Source: an uncultured Faecalibacterium sp. (GTDB lineage Bacteria > Bacillota > Clostridia > Oscillospirales > Ruminococcaceae). From it: 55,885 bases of DNA. The notes below the pieces were generated by a model. That model saw nothing but the letters and a program-made list of their open reading frames with translations, had not been told where the DNA came from and ran no database searches. Both the position numbers and the translations under genes were made by a program. Shown one piece after another: positions 33,691 through 41,122 of the stretch (position 1 is the first letter of the stretch; each line of letters opens with the position of its first letter). Where the stretch lies: NCBI GenBank assembly GCA_934524985.1, contig CAKSYT010000013.1:1-55885 (forward strand), written 5' to 3'.

Positions 33691-34584
33691 ATGAAAAAGA
33701 TCTCTCGTCGTTCGTTCCTGACCGTTTGCGGTGCAGCTGCTGCGGCTGCTGCTCTGACCGCCTGCGGCGGCTCTGCTTCTTCTGCATCCACCACCGCTGC
33801 TTCTGCATCCACCACCGCTTCTTCCGCGGCCGGGCAGGCGGCCGGTACCCTGAGCGGCAACGTTGCTACCGGCGGTTCCACTTCCATGAAGAATGTTATC
33901 GCTGCCCTGACCGAGGGCTTTGCCGAGGTCGAGCCGGGCGTCACCGTCAGCTACGATCCCACCGGTTCCGGCGCAGGCATCACCGGCGCTACCGACAAGA
34001 CGCTGGACATCGGCCTGTCCTCCCGCGCCCTGAAGGACGACGAGAAGAACGATGTGGACGGCACCACCGTGGCGCTGGACGGCATCGCCATCGTTGTGAA
34101 CAAGGACAGCAAGGTCGCCGACCTGACCGTGGAGCAGCTGAAGAAGATGTTCACCGGCGAGATCACCAACTGGAAGGATGTCGGCGGCGATGACGGCGAG
34201 ATCGTTCTGGTGGGCCGTGAGGCCGGTTCCGGCACCCGCGATGGCTTTGAGAGCATCGTGGACGTGAAGGACAGCTGCAAGTACGCACAGGAGTTGACCG
34301 CTACCGGCGCTGTCATCAGCGCTGTGGAGGCAAACCCGCTGGCCATCGGCTACGCTTCTCTGTCCGCTGTGGGCGACACCGTTGCCATGGTCACCGTGGA
34401 GGGTGTGGAGTGCAGCGAGGACACCGTGAAGGACGGCAGCTACAAGATCCAGCGTCCCTTCGTGTTCGTCACCAACAAGAGCGTCACCCTGTCTGAGCAG
34501 GCACAGGCCTTTGTGGACTTTGCCACCAGCAAGGCCGCTGCCGACCTCATCCGCACCGCAGGCGCAGTGCCCGTGAACGAGTAA
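33691..34584 (+). CDS. pstS: Phosphate ABC transporter substrate-binding lipoprotein
   Basis: 297 residues. Signal MKKISRRSFLTVCGAAAAAAA with RRSFLT and lipobox LTAC; a Ser/Ala/Thr linker; then the PBP fold with phosphate-binding loops GGSTSMKNVI, SRALKDDE and the classic GREAGSGTRDGFE. Binds inorganic phosphate outside the membrane and hands it to PstCA. GGAGG before the ATG. First gene of pstS-C-A-B-phoU; a terminator before pstC suggests excess PstS, as is common. The signal is of twin-arginine type, unlike most PstS. Confidence 0.96.
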   Translation: MKKISRRSFLTVCGAAAAAAALTACGGSASSASTTAASASTTASSAAGQAAGTLSGNVATGGSTSMKNVIAALTEGFAEVEPGVTVSYDPTGSGAGITGATDKTLDIGLSSRALKDDEKNDVDGTTVALDGIAIVVNKDSKVADLTVEQLKKMFTGEITNWKDVGGDDGEIVLVGREAGSGTRDGFESIVDVKDSCKYAQELTATGAVISAVEANPLAIGYASLSAVGDTVAMVTVEGVECSEDTVKDGSYKIQRPFVFVTNKSVTLSEQAQAFVDFATSKAAADLIRTAGAVPVNE

Positions 34585-34587
34585 TTA

Positions 34588-34815
34588 CCGGGTGGTTTGC
34601 CGGGGAGTTTCCCCGGCGAATGATCCGAGGGTGGGACCCTGTTGCCGCAGGCAATAGGGCGGGAGCTGGAAGCCCTGCAACAGCAGCGACTGCCGCCAGT
34701 GGCGGAAACAAGGAGCTGCTGTTGGGGCCGCGGCCAGCAAGATGCAAGCGAAAGCGAAGCAACTGCTGGGTGCCGCAACCCGTTATTTCGCGGGGAAAGC
34801 TCCCCGGTGAACCGC
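34588..34815. repeat. Repeat R8: module C within an inverted-repeat frame between pstS and pstC
   Basis: Outer arms GGTGGTTTGCCGGGGAGTTT (left) and CCCCGGTGAACCGCC (right) are inverted repeats. Inside, 34674-34784 is a diverged module C with arms CAACAGCAGC/GCTGCTGTTG, hairpin GCCGCCAGTGGCGG and CCAGCA/TGCTGG. No gene. Confidence 0.78.
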
Positions 34816-34841
34816 CTGCCCCGCATCTGAACAAGAGAACT

Positions 34842-34885
34842 GCCGCGTCGGCCTGCCCTAAAAGGCTGGGCTGGTGCGGCTTTTT
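34842..34885 (+). terminator. Terminator or attenuator between pstS and pstC
   Basis: Arms GCCGC..GCC.GCCC and GGGC.GGT.GCGGC with loop TAAAAGG, followed by TTTTT, 13 bases before the pstC start. Confidence 0.75.
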
Positions 34886-34898
34886 ATAGGATCACGTT

Positions 34899-35813
34899 AT
34901 GAAAAATACAACCTCTTCTCTGCGCCGGGTGCGGCTGCCCCGCACCCCCGCCGACTGGCTGGAAGCTATCATGAACTTCCTGTTCTTCCTATGCGGAATG
35001 CTGGCGGTGTGCTGTGTGGTGCTCATCTCGGTGTACATGGTGGTCTCCGGCGTGCCGGCGATCCATAAGATCGGCATTTTCAAATTTCTGTTCGGCACCA
35101 AATGGGCGTCCACCGCGGCAGAGCCGCTGTTCGGCATCCTGCCCTTCATCCTGTCCAGTGTCTACGGCACGCTGGGCGCTACCATCATCGGCGTGCCCAT
35201 CGGCCTGCTGACGGCAGTGTTCCTTTCCAAGGCCGCAGACCCCAAGCTGCGCACCGTGGTGGTCACCGCCATCGAGCTGCTGTCCGGCATCCCCAGCGTG
35301 GTGTTCGGCCTTTTGGGTATGCAGGTGCTGGTGCCCGCCGTGGCCAAGACCTTCGGCAAGGCTTCCGGTGCCTGCCTGCTCAGCGCCATCGTGGTGCTTT
35401 CCATCATGATCTTACCCAGCATCGTGTCCGTGTCGGTGACGGCGCTCAACGCCGTGCCGCCGGAGTATGAGCAGGGCAGTCTGGCGCTGGGCGCTACCGA
35501 CACCGAAACATGGTTCAAGATCAGCATCCCGGCAGCCAAAAGCGGCATTGCCGCAGGCATCGTGCTGGGCATCGGCCGCGCCATCGGCGAAGCCATGGCT
35601 GTGATGATGGTGGCGGGCAACAGCCCCAACATGCCGGACAGCCTGTTCCGCAGCGTCACCCTGCTGACCACCGCCATTGCCAAGGAAATGAGCTACGCCG
35701 GCGGCTTGCAGCGGCAGGCACTGTTCAGCATCGCGCTGGTGCTGTTCGTGTTCATCATGCTCATCAACGTTGTGCTGAATGTGGTACTGAAGGGAGGAAA
35801 CCGCGATGAATAA
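34899..35813 (+). CDS. pstC: Phosphate ABC transporter permease PstC
   Basis: 304 residues, six membrane segments. EAA-loop region ATDTETWFKISIPAAKSGIAAGIVLGIGRAIGEAMAV near 205-240 contacts PstB. AGGA lies 7 bases before the ATG. Overlaps pstA by 8 bases. Confidence 0.95.
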   Translation: MKNTTSSLRRVRLPRTPADWLEAIMNFLFFLCGMLAVCCVVLISVYMVVSGVPAIHKIGIFKFLFGTKWASTAAEPLFGILPFILSSVYGTLGATIIGVPIGLLTAVFLSKAADPKLRTVVVTAIELLSGIPSVVFGLLGMQVLVPAVAKTFGKASGACLLSAIVVLSIMILPSIVSVSVTALNAVPPEYEQGSLALGATDTETWFKISIPAAKSGIAAGIVLGIGRAIGEAMAVMMVAGNSPNMPDSLFRSVTLLTTAIAKEMSYAGGLQRQALFSIALVLFVFIMLINVVLNVVLKGGNRDE

Positions 35814-36663
35814 CGGCTTTTCGCCCTCCCGCCGGGCATGGAACCGGGTAATGACCGTGCTGGTCTGGGCCAGCGCAGTGCTGGTGATGGTGCTGGTGGC
35901 CGGGATCATCGGCTTGGTGCTGGTGCGGGGCATCCCCCACATCAGCTGGAACTTCCTTTCCACCACCGCCAGTGTGCTGAAAAAGACCGACGGCATCCTG
36001 CCTGCCATCCTCAACACCCTGTATGTCATTCTGCTGACATTACTCATCGTATTGCCGCTGGGCGTGGGTGCGGCGGTCTACCTGACCGAATACGCCTCCA
36101 ACCGGCGGCTCATTGAGGTCATCGAGTTCACCAACGAAACGCTGGCCGGTATCCCCAGCATCATCTACGGCTTGGTGGGTATGCTGGTGTTCAGTCAGGC
36201 GCTGGGCTTCCAGACCTGTCTGCTGTCCGGCAGCCTGACACTGGTGGTGATGAACCTGCCCACCATCATCCGCACCACCCAGGAATCCCTCAAAACGGTG
36301 CCGCAGGGCTACCGTGAGGGTGCCATGGGTCTGGGTGCAGGCAAGTGGCACATCATCCGCACCATCGTGCTGCCCTGCAGCATCGACGGCATCGTCACCG
36401 GCTGCATTCTGGCGGTGGGACGCATCGTGGGCGAAAGCGCCGCGCTGCTGTTCACCGCCGGTGCGGCAGAGGTGATTGCCAAGAGCGTATTCAAGGCCTA
36501 CACCTCCAACGGTGCCACCCTGTCGGTGCTGCTGTATCTGCGCGCCTTTGAGGACGGCGATTTCACCTCCGCATGGGGCATCGGCGCAGTGCTGCTGGTG
36601 CTGGTGCTGCTCATCAATCTGGCAGCACGTCTGGCTAAAACAAAACTGAAACAGAAGCAGTAA
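35806..36663 (+). CDS. pstA: Phosphate ABC transporter permease PstA
   Basis: 285 residues, six membrane segments. EAA-loop GLGAGKWHIIRTIVLPCSIDGIVTGCILAVGRIVGESAALLF near 178-218. Start overlaps the pstC 3' end by 8 bases with GGAGG inside pstC. Followed by a module D repeat before pstB. Confidence 0.95.
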   Translation: MNNGFSPSRRAWNRVMTVLVWASAVLVMVLVAGIIGLVLVRGIPHISWNFLSTTASVLKKTDGILPAILNTLYVILLTLLIVLPLGVGAAVYLTEYASNRRLIEVIEFTNETLAGIPSIIYGLVGMLVFSQALGFQTCLLSGSLTLVVMNLPTIIRTTQESLKTVPQGYREGAMGLGAGKWHIIRTIVLPCSIDGIVTGCILAVGRIVGESAALLFTAGAAEVIAKSVFKAYTSNGATLSVLLYLRAFEDGDFTSAWGIGAVLLVLVLLINLAARLAKTKLKQKQ

Positions 36664-36678
36664 AAAGAGAACGAGAAA

Positions 36679-36797
36679 CCCTCTCAGTCATTGCTTCGCA
36701 ATGCCAGCTCCCCCGAGGGGGGAGCTAGAGTAGCACTGACCGGCAGATGACAAAAGCTCCCCCTTCGGGGGAGCTGGCGCGCAGCGCCTGAGAGGGT
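36679..36797. repeat. Repeat R9: two module D hairpins inside the pst operon
   Basis: CCCTCTCAG ... CTGAGAGGG. Variable stems CATTGC/GCAATG (left, inverted) and GGCGC/GCGCC (right). Lies between pstA and pstB. Confidence 0.85.
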
Positions 36798-36824
36798 TCG
36801 TCCCAATTCAATATGAGGTACTCT

Positions 36825-37592
36825 ATGGAAAACACGAATGTGCCGGTGATATCGGCAAAGGATCTGAACCTCTGGTACGGCGACTTCAAGGCGCTGAAGA
36901 GCATTTCGCTGGACGTGGGCGAGCGGGAGATCACCGCACTCATCGGCCCCTCCGGCTGCGGCAAGTCCACCTTTTTAAAGACCCTGAACCGCATGAACGA
37001 CCTTGTGCCGGGCGTGCGCATCGAGGGCGATGTACGGCTGAAAGGCGAGGACATCTTTGCCCGCGAGATGGAGCTGACCGACCTGCGCCGCCGCGTGGGC
37101 ATGGTGTTCCAGAAAGCAAACCCCTTCCCCATGAGCATCTACGACAACATCACCTACGGCCCCAAGCTGCACGGCGTGCGCAATAAGGCCGAGCTGGACG
37201 AGCTGGTGGAAAGCTCGCTGCGGGGCGCAGCCCTGTGGGACGAGGTGAAGGATCGGCTGAAAAAGAGCGCCCTTGGCCTTTCCGGCGGCCAGCAGCAGCG
37301 TCTTTGCATCGCCCGGGCTCTGGCGGTCAAGCCCGAAGTGCTGCTGATGGACGAGCCCACCAGCGCACTGGACCCCGGCTCTACCATGAAGGTGGAGGAG
37401 CTGATGAGCGAGCTGAAAAAGAACTACACCGTGGTCATCGTCACCCACAATATGCAGCAGGCTGCCCGTATCAGCGACCGCACCGCCTTCTTCCTGCTGG
37501 GGGAGCTGGTGGAGGTTGGCCCCACGAACCAGATCTTCAGCACGCCCCGGGACAAGCGCACCGAGGACTACATCTCCGGCCGGTTCGGTTAA
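36825..37592 (+). CDS. pstB: Phosphate ABC transporter ATPase PstB
   Basis: 255 residues. Walker [10 protein letters not shown] near 41-49, Q-loop [10 protein letters not shown], signature [15 protein letters not shown], Walker [14 protein letters not shown]-loop VIVTHN. Start at ATG 36825 with GAGG 6-8 bases upstream; an in-frame ATG 12 bases earlier overlaps that site. Confidence 0.97.
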   Translation: MENTNVPVISAKDLNLWYGDFKALKSISLDVGEREITALIGPSGCGKSTFLKTLNRMNDLVPGVRIEGDVRLKGEDIFAREMELTDLRRRVGMVFQKANPFPMSIYDNITYGPKLHGVRNKAELDELVESSLRGAALWDEVKDRLKKSALGLSGGQQQRLCIARALAVKPEVLLMDEPTSALDPGSTMKVEELMSELKKNYTVVIVTHNMQQAARISDRTAFFLLGELVEVGPTNQIFSTPRDKRTEDYISGRFG

Positions 37593-37611
37593 TGCAGGGA
37601 GGAACAAAGCA

Positions 37612-38280
37612 ATGAGCATTCGCAAACAATACGACAGCGATCTGGAAGCCCTCAGGACCGCGCTGGTGGAGATGGGGCAGAACGCCGCCGAGGCCGTGGA
37701 GAACGCGCTGGAAGCGCTGTGCACCGCCGACACCGTAGCTGCCCAGAAGATCGTGCAGGGGGATGACCGCATCAACAACATGGAGCGAGACATTGAGCAC
37801 CGCTGCATGACCCTGCTGCTGCGCCAGCAGCCGGTAGCGGGCGACCTGCGCCACATCTCCACCGCCATGAAGGTGGTCACCGATATCGAGCGCATGGGCG
37901 ACCACGCCTCGGATATCGCCGAGATCATCCCGCATCTTGTCACCGTGCGTAAGGAGAGAGACCCCGCTGTCAGTCAGGCCATTGCCATGGGACGCAAGGC
38001 CTACCAGATGATCTTAGACGCCATGGACGCCCTGACCGCCGAGGATGAGATCGCCGCCCGCCGCGTCATCGCCGCAGACGACGCCGTGGACTACGACTTC
38101 AACGCCATCAAGCACACGCTGGCACAGGAGATCGCCGCCGACCCCGCCAAGGTGGACGCCGCGCTGGATCTGCTCATGGTCATCAAGTATCTGGAGCGCA
38201 TCGGCGACCACGCCGTGAATGTAGCCGAGTGGGTGCAGTTCGTGCGCACCGGGCGCTACAAGGACGAAAGCATGTTCTGA
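37612..38280 (+). CDS. phoU: Phosphate-signalling protein PhoU
   Basis: 222 residues, two three-helix PhoU repeats. Metal-binding signatures are visible: DIERMGDHASDIAE near 88-101 and YLERIGDHAVNVAEW near 192-206. PhoU links the Pst transporter to the PhoR kinase. GGGAGGAAC before the ATG, 19 bases after pstB. Last gene of the pst operon, with a terminator. Confidence 0.95.
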   Translation: MSIRKQYDSDLEALRTALVEMGQNAAEAVENALEALCTADTVAAQKIVQGDDRINNMERDIEHRCMTLLLRQQPVAGDLRHISTAMKVVTDIERMGDHASDIAEIIPHLVTVRKERDPAVSQAIAMGRKAYQMILDAMDALTAEDEIAARRVIAADDAVDYDFNAIKHTLAQEIAADPAKVDAALDLLMVIKYLERIGDHAVNVAEWVQFVRTGRYKDESMF

Positions 38281-38327
38281 TACTCACTCTGCCCCTTTGG
38301 GCGCGTGTTTTCCTTATTTTCTTCTGG

Positions 38328-38364
38328 AAAAGGCTGTCTGCCAATTGGCGGGCAGCCTTTTTCT
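38328..38364 (+). terminator. Terminator of the pst operon
   Basis: Arms AAAGGCTGTCTGCC/GGCGGGCAGCCTTT with AATT loop then TTTCT. Confidence 0.88.
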
Positions 38365-38412
38365 ATGAAGGAAGAATGTTCTCTTTTGATGGCAAAAGAG
38401 AACCAGAAAAGT

Positions 38413-39016
38413 GCACCGCGCTCCGCGGGGGAAGTTACTGCTTGCTTTCAGCGTGCATGGACGCTCCGCTGGGCCAGAGGCAGGGAGGGGTGTTCCGAGT
38501 CCCCCCTCCCTACCTCTGGACTCCACCCACCCCGCAATGCAACAATTGCGACCGCCGCCAGCGGCGGAAACAGGGAGCGGTTGTTGGGGCAGCGGCCAGC
38601 AAGACGCGAGTGCCGCCCAAGGCACGAAGCGGATGCTGGGTGCCGCAACCCGTCGCCAAGGGCTGCTCGCCCTTGACAATCCTAAAGAAGAAGTCGAAGC
38701 ACAAAAAAGCTAGCGCTGCGCCAGTCGGCGCTATCGCTTTAACGCTTTTTTCGCTTCTCCATCCATAGCCCCTCAGTCGCTGCGCGACAGCTCCCCCGAG
38801 GGGGAGCGAGCGCTCCCGTAAACCTTGCGGTTTGACCAAAACTTTCCCGCAGCGCCGCGCTTTCGCAGAAAGCGGCGCTGCAAATGCCGTTTCCCTTCAC
38901 GACCCCTCCCGTGAAAAGGCGTTTGGAGCGCTCCGCAGAGCGCGACAAACGCGAAATTTAAAATATTCTTTCCGCTGAAGATGCGCAGAGCAACGCGGAG
39001 CGCATTCAAAATCGTC
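38413..39016. repeat. Composite repeat R10: module B with C, module D stem, hairpin, inverted module A half-unit
   Basis: Module B (38445-38805) contains the hairpin CCAGAGGCAGGGAGGGG/CCCCTCCCTACCTCTGG, module C (from about 38540) and CAAGGGCTGCTCGCCCTTG. A GTCGC/GCGAC stem and a GCAGCGCCGC/GCGGCGCTGC hairpin follow. It ends in an inverted module A half (arms ATGCGC/GCGCAT, TCCGC/GCGGA; terminus AAAATCGTCC). ORFs here are repeat sequence, not credible genes. Confidence 0.85.
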
Positions 39017-39192
39017 CTCTCCCCCTACAACGAAAATTGACTAAAAAATTTTTATCTTTTCTGCAATGTTTGCGGCGGGTCATTCGTATTCAAGGTATAA
39101 GAGCCCGGAAAGGGCTCCGCAGTTATCGTGCGGCGGGTGGTCCGGCTTCCCCCAGTCCCCCGCCCGCCGCACCGTTACGGAGGACAGATACA

Positions 39193-39591
39193 ATGATGGC
39201 AAAGCTTGAATGCTCCACGCAGCAAGCCCGTATGGAGGCCGTGAGCCGCGATGCACTGGTGCAGGCGGCGCTGCAGGAGATCACCCAAAATTATCGTGAG
39301 GCCAGCCTTTCCAACGTGGCAAGGGCTTATGGTGTTTCGCTGGCGTATGTCAGCGAGTGCGTGCGCGCCCAGACCGGGCGCACCTACAAGGAGCTGCTGC
39401 AAAAGCACCGCATGGAGACCGCCGCGCGGCTGCTGCGCCGCAGCGATCTGAACATCCAGCAGATCATTGCGCAGGTGGGCTACGAGAACACCAGCTACTT
39501 CTACCGCCTGTTCCATGAGCGCTACGGTCTGAGCCCCCGGGAGTACCGGCTGGTGCGCACCGGCACTGCTCCCCGCCGCCCCACCGCATGA
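39193..39591 (+). CDS. AraC-type helix-turn-helix protein without effector domain
   Basis: 132 residues, almost all of it an AraC/XylS DNA-binding domain: first helix-turn-helix SLSNVARAYGVSLAYVSECVRAQTG, second LNIQQIIAQVGYENTSYFYRLFHERYGLSPREYR. No sensing domain, as in SoxS/MarA-type proteins, so control would be by its own level. ACGGAGGA before the ATG. A strong hairpin GTGCGGCGGG/CCCGCCGCAC (39129-39172) lies 6 bases before the ribosome binding site. Target unknown; next gene is a GNAT. Confidence 0.88.
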   Translation: MMAKLECSTQQARMEAVSRDALVQAALQEITQNYREASLSNVARAYGVSLAYVSECVRAQTGRTYKELLQKHRMETAARLLRRSDLNIQQIIAQVGYENTSYFYRLFHERYGLSPREYRLVRTGTAPRRPTA

Positions 39592-39616
39592 ACCCCTTTT
39601 TTGGTTTGCTGCCCCC

Positions 39617-39655
39617 GACCGCCGTGCTGCCGCCCCGCGCACGGCGGTCTGTTTT
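39617..39655 (+). terminator. Terminator of the AraC-type gene
   Basis: Arms GACCGCCGTG/CACGGCGGTC then TGTTTTT. Confidence 0.88.
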
Positions 39656-39758
39656 TGCCGCAAAATGGAGAAAATTCTGGTACTTTATGGAAAAATGTGT
39701 TATACTGAAACAAATGCACCCCGCGCGGCAGGGCGCGGGCGAGAGAGGATGAGAAGAT

Positions 39759-40265
39759 ATGTTTCGCGGAGCGGTGAGAGCGGATCTGGCAAAGATCCTT
39801 GAGGTCTATGCCCGTGCGCGGGAATTCATGGCGAAAAACGGCAACCCCACCCAGTGGGGGGACAATTACCCCAGCCCGGAGCTGCTGGAAGAGGACATCG
39901 ACACCAACCGGCTGTTCGTGTACATGATCAACGGCCAGATGCAGGCGGTGTTTGCGTTTATCCTTGGCGAGGACCCCACCTATAAAGTCATCGAGGACGG
40001 GCAGTGGCTCAACGACACCTTGCCCTACGGCACTTTGCACCGGCTGGCATCGGCAGGGGAGAGCAAGGGTGTAGGCAAGGCGGTAGTGGAGTGGTGTCTG
40101 GAGCACTGCGAGAGCCTGCGCGCCGACACCCACGCCGACAACAAGGTAATGCAGCATCTGCTGGAGAGCGAGGGCTTTACCCGCTGCGGCATCATCCATG
40201 TGGAGGACGGCACCCCGCGCATCGCCTACCAGCGGATGTCCCTGACCCAGAGCCAGCTGGGATAA
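39759..40265 (+). CDS. GNAT-family N-acetyltransferase
   Basis: 168 residues. GNAT fold; the acetyl-CoA loop reads SAGESKGVGKAVVEW near 100-114, and the C-terminal half has the DNKVMQHLLESEGFTRCGIIHV pattern typical of the family. Substrate unknown. GAGAGGATGAG precedes the ATG. TATACT at 39701-39706 is a likely -10. The stop codon lies directly at the edge of repeat R11. Confidence 0.88.
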   Translation: MFRGAVRADLAKILEVYARAREFMAKNGNPTQWGDNYPSPELLEEDIDTNRLFVYMINGQMQAVFAFILGEDPTYKVIEDGQWLNDTLPYGTLHRLASAGESKGVGKAVVEWCLEHCESLRADTHADNKVMQHLLESEGFTRCGIIHVEDGTPRIAYQRMSLTQSQLG

Positions 40266-40908
40266 GCGGAAGAATTATTTATAATTTCGGAACACCGGAG
40301 CGTCTGCGGACGCTCCGGTGTTCCATTTTCACGGGTGGGGTCGTAACGGTGAACGGCAGTTGCAGCGTTGCTGCTATGGTAACTTTCTGCCTGCCGTCAG
40401 CGTGCAAGGACGCTCCGCTGGGCCAGAGGCAGGGAGGGGTGTTCCGACTCCCCCCTCCCTACCTCTGGACTCCACCCACCCCGCAATGCAACAACTGCGA
40501 CCGCCGCCAGCGGCGGAAACAGGGAGCGGTTGTTGGGGCAGCGGCCAGCAAGACGCGAGTGCCGTCCAAGGCACGAAGCGGATGCTGGGAGCCGCAACCC
40601 GTCGCCAAGGGCTGCACGCCCTTGACAATCCTAAAGAAGAAGTCGAAGCACAAAAAAGCTAGCGCTGCGCCAGTCGGCGCTATCGCTTTAACGCTTTTTT
40701 CGCTTCTCCATTTAAAGCCCCTCAGTCGCTGCGCGACAGCTCCCCCAAGGGGGAGCGAACACGCCCGCAAGCTTTGCGGTTCAGCCGGAAACCTTCCCGC
40801 CATACCAAAAGCTCCCCCTGAGAGGACAGATTTCCCCCGGCCGGGGGAAAATGTCACCGCAGGTGACAAAAGGGGGAATCTGGCATCGCGCAGCGATGAC
40901 TGAGAGGG
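40265..40908. repeat. Composite repeat R11: truncated module A half, module B with C, module D
   Basis: Begins at AGCGGA, the second arm of module A (first arms missing), then hairpin GGAACACCGGAGCGTC-TGC-GGACGCTCCGGTGTTCC. Module B with C covers 40400-40757 and closely matches 38445-38805. The end is module D with nested TTTCCCCC/GGGGGAAA arms and stem ATCGC/GCGAT. Confidence 0.85.
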
Positions 40909-41045
40909 TTTTGTTCCTCGTCAAAACCGCAAAACTGTATTTTGTTCAAGTACAGTTTTCAAGGAAACTTTGCAAACATTTACAAAAAGCGCCGTTTTGG
41001 GCTGCAAAATGCCTGAAAGCACTTCCTCTTTTGGTTCGTATATGC

Positions 41046-41051
41046 TATAAT
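41046..41051 (+). promoter_or_regulatory. Extended -10 promoter of sstT, with downstream palindrome
   Basis: TGCTATAAT is an extended -10. An inverted repeat GTACGC-ACTAG-GCGTAC (41084-41100) lies in the transcribed leader and could be an operator or a small stem. Confidence 0.6.
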
Positions 41052-41122
41052 GACAACTGTTCTCGTGTAAGAAACAGGAAAATGTACGCACTAGGCGTAC
41101 AGTGCAAGAGGAGTGTTACGAT

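Noticed and set aside
40318..40662. ORFs within module B copies as hypothetical proteins
   Set aside because: They coincide exactly with repeats and hairpins and carry Pro/Ser/Arg-rich sequence. Kept only as a low-interest test because the frame survives module C.
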